This document shows positions 46,461-55,042 of a stretch of 64,000 nt of DNA, piece after piece. Under the pieces are notes generated by a model that saw only the letters and a list, made by a program, of their open reading frames with translations, was not told where the DNA came from and searched no databases. The stretch's first letter is position 1. Each line of letters begins with the position of its first letter. Made by a program: the position numbers and the translations under genes. The DNA comes from JAVBMV01 sp031552145 (GTDB lineage Bacteria; Myxococcota; Myxococcia; Myxococcales; UBA5297), in contig JAVBMV010000010.1 in NCBI GenBank assembly GCA_031552145.1, forward strand, positions 62,001-126,000, given 5' to 3'.

Positions 46461-48074
46461 CTAGCCGTCACGCCTGTCGACGGCCGCCTTAACGAAGGCG
46501 GCGAAGAGAGGGTGCGGCGCGAAGGGCTTCGACTTGAACTCGGGGTGGAACTGGCAACCGATGAAGAAGGGGTGGCCGGGTAGCTCGATCATCTCGACCA
46601 GATCGAGCTCCGTGTTGACGCCCGAGAAGAGCAGCCCCTTCTCTTCGTAGGCCTTGCGGTAGGCGTTGTTGAACTCGAATCGATGGCGATGGCGCTCCTT
46701 GATCTCGGGTACGCCATAGATGCGGCGCGCCAGCGAGCCCTCGCGCAGCGAGCAGGCATACGCGCCCAACCGCATGGTGCCGCCCTTGTCTGCGCGCGCC
46801 TTCTGATCCTCCATCAGCGTCACGACCGGATTGCGCGTGTTCTCCTCGAACTCGTTGCTGTTGGCGTCGGAGAGCCCGAGCTGGCTGCGCCCATACTCGA
46901 TGACGGCCATCTGCAGGCCGAGGCAGATACCGAAGAAGGGGAGCTTCTGCTCGCGCGCGTAGCGGATCGCCTCGATCTTTCCCTCGGTGCCGCGCACGCC
47001 GAAGCCGCCGGGCACAAGCACCGCGTCGACTCCCTCGAGCATCTCGGCGGCCCCGTGCTCCTCGATGCTGGTGCTGTCGATGAAGGTCGTCTTCACCTTG
47101 CAGTCGTTGGCGATGCCGCCATGGCAGAGCGCCTCGTTGAGACTCTTGTAGCTCTCGAGGAGCTCTACATACTTGCCCACCACTCCGATGGTGACGGCGC
47201 CCTTGCCGGGCTTCTCGATGATCTTAGCGATGCGCTCCCACCGCTCGAGCCTGGGCGCGCGCGACCAGATGTTGAGGATCTCGGCGATCCGATCGTCGAG
47301 CCCCTCCTCGTGAAGCGCCAGCGGGAGCTGGTAGATGGAGGGCACGTCGCGCGCCGTGAAGACAGCGCCGGGCGAGACCGAGCAGAAGAGCGCGATCTTG
47401 TCCTTCATCTCCTTCGGGATCTCGCGGTCGCACCGACAGAGCAGGATATCGGGCTGGACGCCGATCTCGCGCAGCTTGCCCACCGAGTGCTGCGTGGGCT
47501 TCGTCTTCAGCTCGCCCGCCGTGGCGATATAGGGCAGGAGCGTGAGGTGGATGTAGCAGGTGTTCTCGGCGCCCACGTCGTAGCGCATCTGCCGGATCGC
47601 CTCCAGGAAGGGAAGGCTCTCGATGTCGCCCACGGTGCCGCCCACCTCGACGATGCAGCAGTCGACCGCCTGCCCCGCCGCGCGAATAGCCGCCTTGATC
47701 TCGTCGGTGATGTGCGGAATGACCTGCACCGTCTTGCCCAGGTATTCGCCGCGCCGCTCCTTCTGGATCACCGCGTTATAGATGCGCCCCGAGGTGTAGT
47801 TGTTGGTGCGGCTCATCGGCGCGTGGGTGAAGCGCTCGTAGTGCCCCAGGTCGAGATCGGTCTCGGCGCCGTCGTCGGTGACATAGACCTCGCCATGCTG
47901 CAGCGGGCTCATCGTGCCGGGATCGACGTTGATGTAGGGGTCGAGCTTGAGGTGCGTCAGCTCCAACCCTCGGTTCTCGAGCAGCGCGCCGATGGAGGCC
48001 GAGGCGAGCCCCTTGCCGAGTGAACTGACGACGCCACCCGTCACGAAGATGTACTTGGTTCTCTTGGCTCGCAC
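46461..48074 (-). CDS. pyrG: CTP synthase
   Basis: Makes CTP from UTP, ATP and glutamine. It has 537 residues. The synthetase domain opens TKYIFVTGGVVSSLGKGL with the P-loop, and LKLDPYINVDPGTMSP and DLGHYERF follow. The glutaminase domain has the catalytic Cys in FFGICLGLQ and His in QFHPEFKS. Convergent with the BCCP gene. The reverse strand carries a spurious long open frame. Confidence 0.97.
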   Translation of the reverse strand: MRAKRTKYIFVTGGVVSSLGKGLASASIGALLENRGLELTHLKLDPYINVDPGTMSPLQHGEVYVTDDGAETDLDLGHYERFTHAPMSRTNNYTSGRIYNAVIQKERRGEYLGKTVQVIPHITDEIKAAIRAAGQAVDCCIVEVGGTVGDIESLPFLEAIRQMRYDVGAENTCYIHLTLLPYIATAGELKTKPTQHSVGKLREIGVQPDILLCRCDREIPKEMKDKIALFCSVSPGAVFTARDVPSIYQLPLALHEEGLDDRIAEILNIWSRAPRLERWERIAKIIEKPGKGAVTIGVVGKYVELLESYKSLNEALCHGGIANDCKVKTTFIDSTSIEEHGAAEMLEGVDAVLVPGGFGVRGTEGKIEAIRYAREQKLPFFGICLGLQMAVIEYGRSQLGLSDANSNEFEENTRNPVVTLMEDQKARADKGGTMRLGAYACSLREGSLARRIYGVPEIKERHRHRFEFNNAYRKAYEEKGLLFSGVNTELDLVEMIELPGHPFFIGCQFHPEFKSKPFAPHPLFAAFVKAAVDRRDG

Positions 48075-48201
48075 GAGCGCCTCCGGAGCAACGTGAAGTG
48101 GGTTCTAGAACTCGGGGGGCGCGGGGAGCGCCTCGCGGATTGGCGGGTTCTAGCAACGCCCCTTCGGTCCGGTCAATCGTGCGCTCCCAGACAAGGAGCG
48201 G

Positions 48202-48229
48202 CGCGCGCCGCCATCGTCGGCGGCGCGCG
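48202..48229 (-). terminator. Hairpin after the multicopper oxidase gene
   Basis: Perfect 11-bp arms CGCGCGCCGCC / GGCGGCGCGCG around a 6-nt loop, 25 bp past the oxidase stop. No T tract. Confidence 0.6.
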
Positions 48230-48254
48230 GATCGCGTATCCTTCGGTGCCCCCT

Positions 48255-51200
48255 CTAGTGCGCACCGCTTCCTACCGGCGGCGTCGGAGGCAGGTAGGTG
48301 GTCTCCACCGGGGGGGTACGGTTAGCCGCCGGGATCGGTACCAAACCTCCCGCTCCCTCGGGGAAGACACGCAGGATTCCCCAGAGCCCTGCCTCGGTGA
48401 AGGGGGCGCGGAGATCCTCCAGCAGGAAGTCGCCCGTCGCGCCGCTCTCTCCCCCAGCGCCATCGGTGAGGATCGCCTCGAAGGAGCTACCGGGGAGCAG
48501 GTTCCTGGCGTAGAGCTGCTCCGCCTTGGGGATGCGGCTCTCCAGCGGGAAGCGGTGCCCCTCCAGGGCAAAGACATGCCCCTGCTCGCCCCAGCCCTGG
48601 GCGACGCGGAAGGTGACTCGATCGCCCACGTTTGCCGTGAAGAGGAGTCGCGGATCGCCGTGGGTATTCGAATCGAAGACCCGGTCCGGATCTTTCTCGG
48701 CGTCGCGCCGTTTGAAGCTCTCTGCCGAGTAGCTGATCCCCGTGAACTTGTCGACCTCGGTGGGGTAGGGCATCTGGTTTTCCCCGATTCGATCGTCCTC
48801 GTCCTGCCACAGCGTGACGAACTCGCGGAAGCTGCCCGTGGCCGTCTGCACCGTCGCCCGAATACCCGAGTCGATGGGCCTGCCGCTCCGCGAGTCGACC
48901 CAAGTGGCGTCGGCCGGCTCCACGATGAGCGCGCCGAAGGCGCCGCGCGCCGCGCTCTCGGGATCGGCCAAGTTGACGAAGAGCGAGGTGCCCAGCTCGC
49001 GATCGGCGTAGAAGCGGAAGAGGCGGCTGCCGTCGCGCGGCACCGAGCTGTCGGGGTTGAGCCCGATAGCGGCACCGTAGGAGCCTTGGGGATCGAAGGG
49101 GAGCTTGCCCATCGTGAGCGCCGCGGGGTCGTTCAACCTGTTGAAGAGCTGCAGCTCGACGCACTCGCCGACGCGCGCCCTGATCGCCAGCGGCTCCAGC
49201 GCCTCCTTCTGCTCGCCGCTTCTGAGCAGCGAATAGACGAGCCCCCCCGAGTCCTTCTCGTCGTCGCTGTAGCGAATATCCGCTCTATCGATCTGAACGT
49301 CATACCGCCGGATCGGTGCGTTGGGCGGACAGGGGCGCCCGGCGTCGCCAGCGGGCGGCGGCGTCTTGCCGGTAAAGGAGAGCGACGGAAAGCCCGCGCC
49401 CGTGCGCGGTGTCCTGCCGGGCAACGGCCGCAGATCACCTTGGAGCGTGTCGTGGACGCGCAGCAAGCCCCATGCACCCTCCAAGAGGTTGCGCCCCAAC
49501 CCTTCATAAAAGAGGTAGTCGCCGGGCTTACCGGCAGGGCCGCCGGCGCCACCGTCGAGCACCAGGTCGAAGCGCTCCGAGATCCCAATAGGCGCCGTAT
49601 CGGAGAGATCTGCGTCATCGCCGAAGAGGTTGATGCGGAATCGATGGCCAGTGACGTGGATCGCCGAGACGATGTTGATCACCCCCACCCCGCGCACCAC
49701 GACCGGGTCGCCCACATAGGCGCGCGGCACCATCGTGAAGGGATCGCCGTGGAGCACCGAAGAGAAGCGCTGCGAGGGTTCACCGCCACGACGGTCGAGC
49801 GGCTCGGCGCGCAGGTTGATGGTTCCCTTCGAGGGCGCCTCCTCGGCGTCACCTCCGCCGCCCTGATCGGAGATCCCCATGTAGATCTCTCGGAAGGGGC
49901 CTCGTTGCCCCGCGCCGACGCTGGCGTCTGGCGGCGTGTGGATGTCGGCGATGGGGCCGCTGCGCAGCTCGGCACCCGTCTTGGGATCGTGATAGGTCGA
50001 GCCCGCCGGCTCGATGATGTGGGTGCCGAAGAGCCCGTGCGCCCATCCACCGAGCTGGATATGGTCGTGCCAGAAAACGCTGCCCGAATCGACGTCGGAG
50101 TACCAGGCCGAGCGGGCGAACTCCACGCCCACATGTTCTCCAATCGCATGATCGACCTCGAGCGCTCGATCGAGGAAGATCTCACCGGGCTTCAGCGCCG
50201 CGATGCGCCTGATCTCGGTGCAAGGGCGCTGGTCATTCTCCGCGCTGGGGCAGAGGCCCTCGCCAAGGCCGATCCCGAGCCAGATTCCGACGCGCAGCGC
50301 GTCGATGTTGGTCACCTCCAGCTTCACTTCCCCCGCGCGCGCCGCGACCTGCAGCGTGCGCTTCGCCTCCTTGTAGGGCTTCACCGACTGCTCGTAGGAG
50401 AGGCCTGTGATGACGCCATCGGAAGACTGTGGATCGAACTGGACGAAGTGCGTGTGTAAGTTGAGGCGCGAGTCGAACTTATTGATCGGGATATCGGGGA
50501 TCTCGTTCGTCAGGATGATCTGCACGCAGTCGCCCACGTTGGAGCGAATAACCAGCGGACGCCGCATGGAGGGGTCGCTCGCCACGCGATCGCGCTCTTC
50601 GTTGAGGACAAAGATGAGGCCGTCATTGTCCGTGACGCTCGGCGTCACCGGCACCTGCGTCGAGATCCCGCTGATGGGGTAGTAGCGCGTTCTCCTCCCC
50701 GCCACCGGCAGCACCTCCTGATCGGGGCAAAGGCCGTCGGGGCGGGCCAGCGTGCCCACCTCGCCGAGCCAGGGCGCCGGCGTATGGCCATTCCCGGAGA
50801 AAGGGGGGCGCTGCGCCAGGTGCGGCCTGAAGAGGGGCCAGGCATACCGGCCATTATTGGGGTTGAAGAGAATGGTCGGGCGCGCCCCTGGCGTCGGCGA
50901 GCGGTAGTTGGCCCAGACCGCCCGCGTCTCCGGCTCGCCCAGGTAGAGCGGCCCCTCCTCCGTCTCGCGCACCACCCAGTCCCAGACCGTCGCGTCATCC
51001 TCGTCGAGCCGCTCGCCGGGCGGGGGCAGCTGCGCCTCGATGAACTCCTCCAGTGCCATCTCTTTTTGTGGGTCGACCACCTCGCCTCGGCGCACCAGCC
51101 GCTTCCCCTCGATCACGCGCCCCAGGAGCTCGGTCGAGTCGACGGCGATGGGCGTCATGCCGGAGCCTTCGGCCCTATCGGGGAGCTGCGCCAGATCGGA

Positions 51201-52994
51201 TTGGCGCGTGTCGAAGACGCGCCAGAAGGCCCACATGCCGCTCAGATAATGGTGCTGCACATGGCAGTGGTAGAGGAAGTCGCCCGCCACCTGCTGACAG
51301 CCGCCCGCCCCGCATTCGTGCTCCAGGTTGAAGCTGGTGCCCGGGCCGATCGTCTGGCTATCCAACCTCACCGAGGCGGCGTTTTGCACCGGGAGCTTGG
51401 TGAGGCCTGTTGCAAAGTCGGAGGCCTCGAAGCGGGGGTTGCGCCGCCACCGGTCACCGCCGCCGTGCAGGTGGTGGACGTGGAAGACCTCGGTGCCGGC
51501 GTGGATGAGTCGCGTCTTGGTCGGTTCCCCCAAGTAGGAGCGCGGCGTCGGTGTCGCCGGATCGCCGAAGGTGTAGGAGCCATAAGCGAGCGCCTCCGTG
51601 CTGCGCAGCTGGAGCCGATTGCGAAAGGGCTCGCTGCGATAGTTGAGCGCCCGCGAGGCTGGGCGATAGACGCCCGCTTCATCGTCGACGCGCGGGACCC
51701 GATCGCCCCGAGCGTCGACGATCTCGTCGAACGATTCGTCACCGATCTCGTGGTAGATGAGGACATATTCCCTGAAGTCGGGAGCTCCGGGCGGCATATC
51801 GATCATCGCCTCCCAGTTGGAGGTCATGAGCGGCGCGCCTGTCTCGGGATCGAGCCAATTCGCGCCCGCCGGCTCCGCGACGAGGACGCCGAAGAGGCCA
51901 TGCGAGACGCGCGCCCTGCTCGCGCCGCCGTCGCGGATGTAATAGGCGCGCTCGGCGACGCCATCTTTGGGCACTGCCAACACATAGCTGACGCGCTCGC
52001 CGGGCCCCACGGTGCTGTCGGAGTTGAGGCCCACGTGGCCGCCGCGCGCGAAGGCCATGGTCCCCACTCCATGGACATTGAACGAGGCGCGCCCCGAGGA
52101 GAGGCGATTGGTGAAGCTCACCTCGACACAGTCTCCCACGTTGGCCCTGAGCACGAGGGGTTGAATCGGATCTTTTCGCAGACCGACGGAGACACGCTCC
52201 GGCAGAGGCGCGCGCTCCTGTGCGCGTATCGCCGGAATGGCCGAGTCGAGCGCGAACATGTAGGCACCCTTGTCGTGATCTCCAAAGCGGTTGAGCGTCA
52301 TGTCGATCGAGATTGCCGAGACGGCATAGAAGCGGCGTGGCGCATCGGGAGCACAGGCGCCGTCGAGCACGCTGGGCGGCAGCACGGCCGCCTCTCCCGG
52401 AGGAAGATCGCTGACCGAATCCGCGGGACCGCAGCTTGCGAAGAGCGTCGCTAGCAGGAGCGCCGCCGCGCGTTGGAGTGGCGCACGGCGAGACCAAGGG
52501 CGCCTGGCCCTCGTCCAGAGCGCTTCCGCCGCGCCGACCAGGGCGCCGAATGCCAGCAGGAGCGGCAGCACGGGGGCGGCGAGCAGCAGTGCTGACTCCG
52601 CCGCCGCCCAGAGCGGCGCCGCCACCTCGACGCCGCCTGCCGCGGGCGCGGCGCAGAGGAAGCGCTCGCCGCCGCTCGTGGAAAGCGCGCGCGCCACCGC
52701 GGTCGCCACGGCCAGGAACGCGAAGAGCGTGGAGCGAAGCGCGGCGCCCAGGAGCGGGCCGTGCCCCGTGCCGACCGCGCGCCGCATGGCCCAGCTTCCG
52801 ACAAGCAGCGCCGCCAATGAAAGCGGGTAGAGGATCCTCAACTCTCGAGCGAGCGCCGCCCCCCCGAGCGGCGTGCCCTCCCATCCCCCTTGCCACGCCA
52901 GCCACAGGAGCTCGAACCCAAGCACACCCGCGGCGAGCAGCGCCGCTCCCAAGAGCGAGCGCACCCATCCGGCCAGCCATTCCAAGTCTCTCAC
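48255..52994 (-). CDS. Membrane-anchored six-domain multicopper oxidase
   Basis: 1579 residues from GTG 52994. Residues about 1-195 hold roughly five membrane helices, the last ending in a lipobox-like LFASC. Then come three tandem two-domain cupredoxin units. Unit 1 carries the type 1/trinuclear motifs HVHHLHG (near 500) and HCHVQHHYLSGM (near 574). Unit 2 carries NLHTHF (near 845) and VFWHDHIQLGGWAHGLFG (near 975). The other half-units keep the fold (SHGLFGVLV, HVTGHRF, GDYLFYEG, GDFLLED) but lose the histidines. So one full copper site set remains, in the order C-D-A-B, with the trinuclear centre probably at the domain 2/3 interface. It likely oxidises a metal or small molecule outside the membrane. 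Operon with Sco-PCuAC and cytochrome c. The start codon is uncertain. Confidence 0.8.
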   Translation of the reverse strand: MRDLEWLAGWVRSLLGAALLAAGVLGFELLWLAWQGGWEGTPLGGAALARELRILYPLSLAALLVGSWAMRRAVGTGHGPLLGAALRSTLFAFLAVATAVARALSTSGGERFLCAAPAAGGVEVAAPLWAAAESALLLAAPVLPLLLAFGALVGAAEALWTRARRPWSRRAPLQRAAALLLATLFASCGPADSVSDLPPGEAAVLPPSVLDGACAPDAPRRFYAVSAISIDMTLNRFGDHDKGAYMFALDSAIPAIRAQERAPLPERVSVGLRKDPIQPLVLRANVGDCVEVSFTNRLSSGRASFNVHGVGTMAFARGGHVGLNSDSTVGPGERVSYVLAVPKDGVAERAYYIRDGGASRARVSHGLFGVLVAEPAGANWLDPETGAPLMTSNWEAMIDMPPGAPDFREYVLIYHEIGDESFDEIVDARGDRVPRVDDEAGVYRPASRALNYRSEPFRNRLQLRSTEALAYGSYTFGDPATPTPRSYLGEPTKTRLIHAGTEVFHVHHLHGGGDRWRRNPRFEASDFATGLTKLPVQNAASVRLDSQTIGPGTSFNLEHECGAGGCQQVAGDFLYHCHVQHHYLSGMWAFWRVFDTRQSDLAQLPDRAEGSGMTPIAVDSTELLGRVIEGKRLVRRGEVVDPQKEMALEEFIEAQLPPPGERLDEDDATVWDWVVRETEEGPLYLGEPETRAVWANYRSPTPGARPTILFNPNNGRYAWPLFRPHLAQRPPFSGNGHTPAPWLGEVGTLARPDGLCPDQEVLPVAGRRTRYYPISGISTQVPVTPSVTDNDGLIFVLNEERDRVASDPSMRRPLVIRSNVGDCVQIILTNEIPDIPINKFDSRLNLHTHFVQFDPQSSDGVITGLSYEQSVKPYKEAKRTLQVAARAGEVKLEVTNIDALRVGIWLGIGLGEGLCPSAENDQRPCTEIRRIAALKPGEIFLDRALEVDHAIGEHVGVEFARSAWYSDVDSGSVFWHDHIQLGGWAHGLFGTHIIEPAGSTYHDPKTGAELRSGPIADIHTPPDASVGAGQRGPFREIYMGISDQGGGGDAEEAPSKGTINLRAEPLDRRGGEPSQRFSSVLHGDPFTMVPRAYVGDPVVVRGVGVINIVSAIHVTGHRFRINLFGDDADLSDTAPIGISERFDLVLDGGAGGPAGKPGDYLFYEGLGRNLLEGAWGLLRVHDTLQGDLRPLPGRTPRTGAGFPSLSFTGKTPPPAGDAGRPCPPNAPIRRYDVQIDRADIRYSDDEKDSGGLVYSLLRSGEQKEALEPLAIRARVGECVELQLFNRLNDPAALTMGKLPFDPQGSYGAAIGLNPDSSVPRDGSRLFRFYADRELGTSLFVNLADPESAARGAFGALIVEPADATWVDSRSGRPIDSGIRATVQTATGSFREFVTLWQDEDDRIGENQMPYPTEVDKFTGISYSAESFKRRDAEKDPDRVFDSNTHGDPRLLFTANVGDRVTFRVAQGWGEQGHVFALEGHRFPLESRIPKAEQLYARNLLPGSSFEAILTDGAGGESGATGDFLLEDLRAPFTEAGLWGILRVFPEGAGGLVPIPAANRTPPVETTYLPPTPPVGSGAH

Positions 52995-53014
52995 CGCTCA
53001 TCCCCCCTCTCACG

Positions 53015-53878
53015 TCACCGATTCGAAAGCAGAAACTCGAGCAAGTCGGCCATGTCGGAGCGACTCATCACCTCTCCATAAAAAGGCATGGTGCTCGGGC
53101 TCTCGCAGCGGCTCCCTTCGCCTATTCCTGGACACCCGGACGCGATGAAGGCGCTCGGCGAGAGCAGCGACTCATAGAGGTATTGACGCGAGCTCTTCCC
53201 GGGGACGCGCCCGGCGGCCACTTGCCCAATCTCGTAGAGACTGGGGCCGATGGCGCCCGCCGCGCGCAAGCGTGGATCGGCGTGACAGGAGGCGCAGGCG
53301 AAGCGCACCGTGTAGAGCTCGGCGCCGCGCGTGGCGTCGCCCGCCGCGATCTCCTCGGCGCGCTCGGGCCAAGTCTTCGCCTCGGGGCTGGGCGCGGGCA
53401 TCGGTGCGCGCGTGGCCAACACCCGCTCCTCTCCCCAGCGCAGTTCCCATCGATCGCCTCCCTCCGGTACGTCGAAGGCGACCGAGGTGAGGAGCGACTG
53501 GCGCGGCCTGAGCGTCGTCGGAGGGATCTCTACTTGGCTTGGCTCCCTACGCTCTCCAGATCGGGAGAGCAGCCAAAGCTCCCCGGGATCGAAAGTGCGC
53601 GGCGAGGCTCCCTCCACATAGAGCCTCAGCTCGAGACTGAGGCGCTGCTCGCCCGCGGCGGGCATCCCGGGAACCATCGCCTGCGGCATGGCGAAGCCCC
53701 CCTCGCCATGCTGCATCACGTCATGCACCCACCGCTTCGCCAGGATCTCCAGGGCGAGGCCCTCGCGCGTCAGACGCACCGGCCTCGCGTCGGCGACCCT
53801 CGCGGCCAGCAGCGCCCAAGAGGCCGCCGTCGGGAGCAGCAGGAGAAAGAGAACGGCCACTCGGAGTGAAGCGCGCAT
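53015..53878 (-). CDS. Monohaem cytochrome c with N-terminal beta domain
   Basis: 287 residues from ATG 53878. A signal/anchor helix (about 5-25) is followed by a domain of about 140 residues. It starts with a His/Met cluster (HDVMQHGEGGFAMPQAMVPGM, near 55) and continues as an immunoglobulin-like beta sandwich. A C-terminal class I cytochrome c domain has one haem site CASCH and a distal Met candidate in STMPFYGEVMS. It lies between the Sco-PCuAC gene (1-bp gap) and the oxidase (20-bp gap). It is likely the electron partner of the oxidase. The His/Met cluster could bind copper. Confidence 0.78.
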   Translation of the reverse strand: MRASLRVAVLFLLLLPTAASWALLAARVADARPVRLTREGLALEILAKRWVHDVMQHGEGGFAMPQAMVPGMPAAGEQRLSLELRLYVEGASPRTFDPGELWLLSRSGERREPSQVEIPPTTLRPRQSLLTSVAFDVPEGGDRWELRWGEERVLATRAPMPAPSPEAKTWPERAEEIAAGDATRGAELYTVRFACASCHADPRLRAAGAIGPSLYEIGQVAAGRVPGKSSRQYLYESLLSPSAFIASGCPGIGEGSRCESPSTMPFYGEVMSRSDMADLLEFLLSNR

Positions 53879-53879
53879 C

Positions 53880-54842
53880 CTAGTTCCCCACCGTGCGCAG
53901 CGGCACCTCGAGCGCCACCTCGCCGGCGCGCGCAAAGCGCAACACGAGCGCGAGGCGATCGGCGGGCTCCACGCCCTCGAACATCAGATGCTTGCCGCCA
54001 GGCGTCAGCGACAGCGCTCCCTTCGCTGGCACCTCGAAGCCATCGGCGCGTTCTACCATCTGCACAAGTTCTCCGCTCAGCACCAGCTCGTGCAGATCGA
54101 GCTTTCCCGCCTGCGGACTGCGCGCCGAGAGGAGGCGATCGGATTGCTTTCCTCTATTCTCCACGGTGAGGTAGATGGCACCCACCCCGCCCGGCGCAAG
54201 GCGCGCCACTCCACCGCTCACCTCCAGAGCGCGCGGTTCGGCGATGAGTCGCCGCGCCTCCCGGGTCACCTCCTCGGGGGTTGCGTCGAAGCGGTGACGC
54301 TGCCTCAACCTCCCCTCCTTGTCGAAGAGGAGGATACCGGCGGTGTGATCGATCGCATAGGCGTCGCGCCCCGGCGCCGGCGCCGCCGCGCGCGACTCGG
54401 GGAGCCGGACCACCGCGCTCGCGCCGAGCGAGGCGAGCGCCTCGGTGAGGCCCGGCTCCTCCAGCCGCAGTCCCACGATCCGCGCGTCGAAGGCAGCCAG
54501 ATAGCGCCTGAGCGGCTCCGGCTGATCGCGCAACGGATCGACGGTGAGAAAGAGCGCCCTCGCGTGACTTGCGTCGCCGCCGAGGCCGCGCAGTACCGCC
54601 GACAGCTTCGTCAGCGTCATAGGACAGACGTCGGGACAGTGCGCGTAGCCGAAGGCGAGCAGCACCACCCTCCCCCGCTCGGACGAGAGCGCGAAGGGCG
54701 CTCCTGTGAGGTCGGTGGCCACCAGCTCTGGCGAGACGAGCGCCGGAGAAATCTCGGCGCTGGAGCGGCCACAACCAGAGAGCGCAAGGAGGAAAAGCAA
54801 CAGTGACGAGAGCAGCGTGCGCACACCTAGCGACCATCTCAT
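53880..54842 (-). CDS. Sco-PCuAC copper chaperone fusion lipoprotein
   Basis: 320 residues. The lipobox is LLALSGC. Residues about 35-195 are a Sco/SenC thioredoxin fold with the copper motif CPDVCP and a downstream His in YAIDHTAG. Residues about 200-320 are a PCu(A)C domain with the H-x10-M ... H-x-M pattern (HELVLSGELVQM, then KHLM). Both families deliver copper to oxidases in the periplasm, and the fusion would hand Cu between sites in one protein. First gene of the oxidase operon, divergent from malQ. Confidence 0.9.
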   Translation of the reverse strand: MRWSLGVRTLLSSLLLFLLALSGCGRSSAEISPALVSPELVATDLTGAPFALSSERGRVVLLAFGYAHCPDVCPMTLTKLSAVLRGLGGDASHARALFLTVDPLRDQPEPLRRYLAAFDARIVGLRLEEPGLTEALASLGASAVVRLPESRAAAPAPGRDAYAIDHTAGILLFDKEGRLRQRHRFDATPEEVTREARRLIAEPRALEVSGGVARLAPGGVGAIYLTVENRGKQSDRLLSARSPQAGKLDLHELVLSGELVQMVERADGFEVPAKGALSLTPGGKHLMFEGVEPADRLALVLRFARAGEVALEVPLRTVGN

Positions 54843-55042
54843 TGTCCGGCCCCGTGAAGTCTGTCTTCGCAGCGTCCGGGCACGGCCGCGCCGCGCGCCG
54901 AACGAGCCGGACCCTGGTGATCGCCGCCGCTCCTGAGAAGGGGCAGAGCGCGCGCTTGGCGGGTGCTCCCAAAAAGGCGCGGCGCGATACAGGCACTACT
55001 TCGTTGCGCTTACGCCGACGATCGGGCACTACCTTCAAGGCA

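Noticed and set aside
48105..48155. Direct repeat GGGTTCTAG in the spacer between pyrG and the oxidase
   Set aside because: Only two 9-bp copies without a clear relation to a promoter; likely chance.
48093..50459. 788-codon plus-strand frame opposite the multicopper oxidase
   Set aside because: Antisense shadow. The reverse strand encodes conserved cupredoxin domains.
54803..55042. 80-codon N-terminal extension of malQ
   Set aside because: The family begins just before CGVLLHPTSLP. The extension is low-complexity and covers the divergent promoter region.
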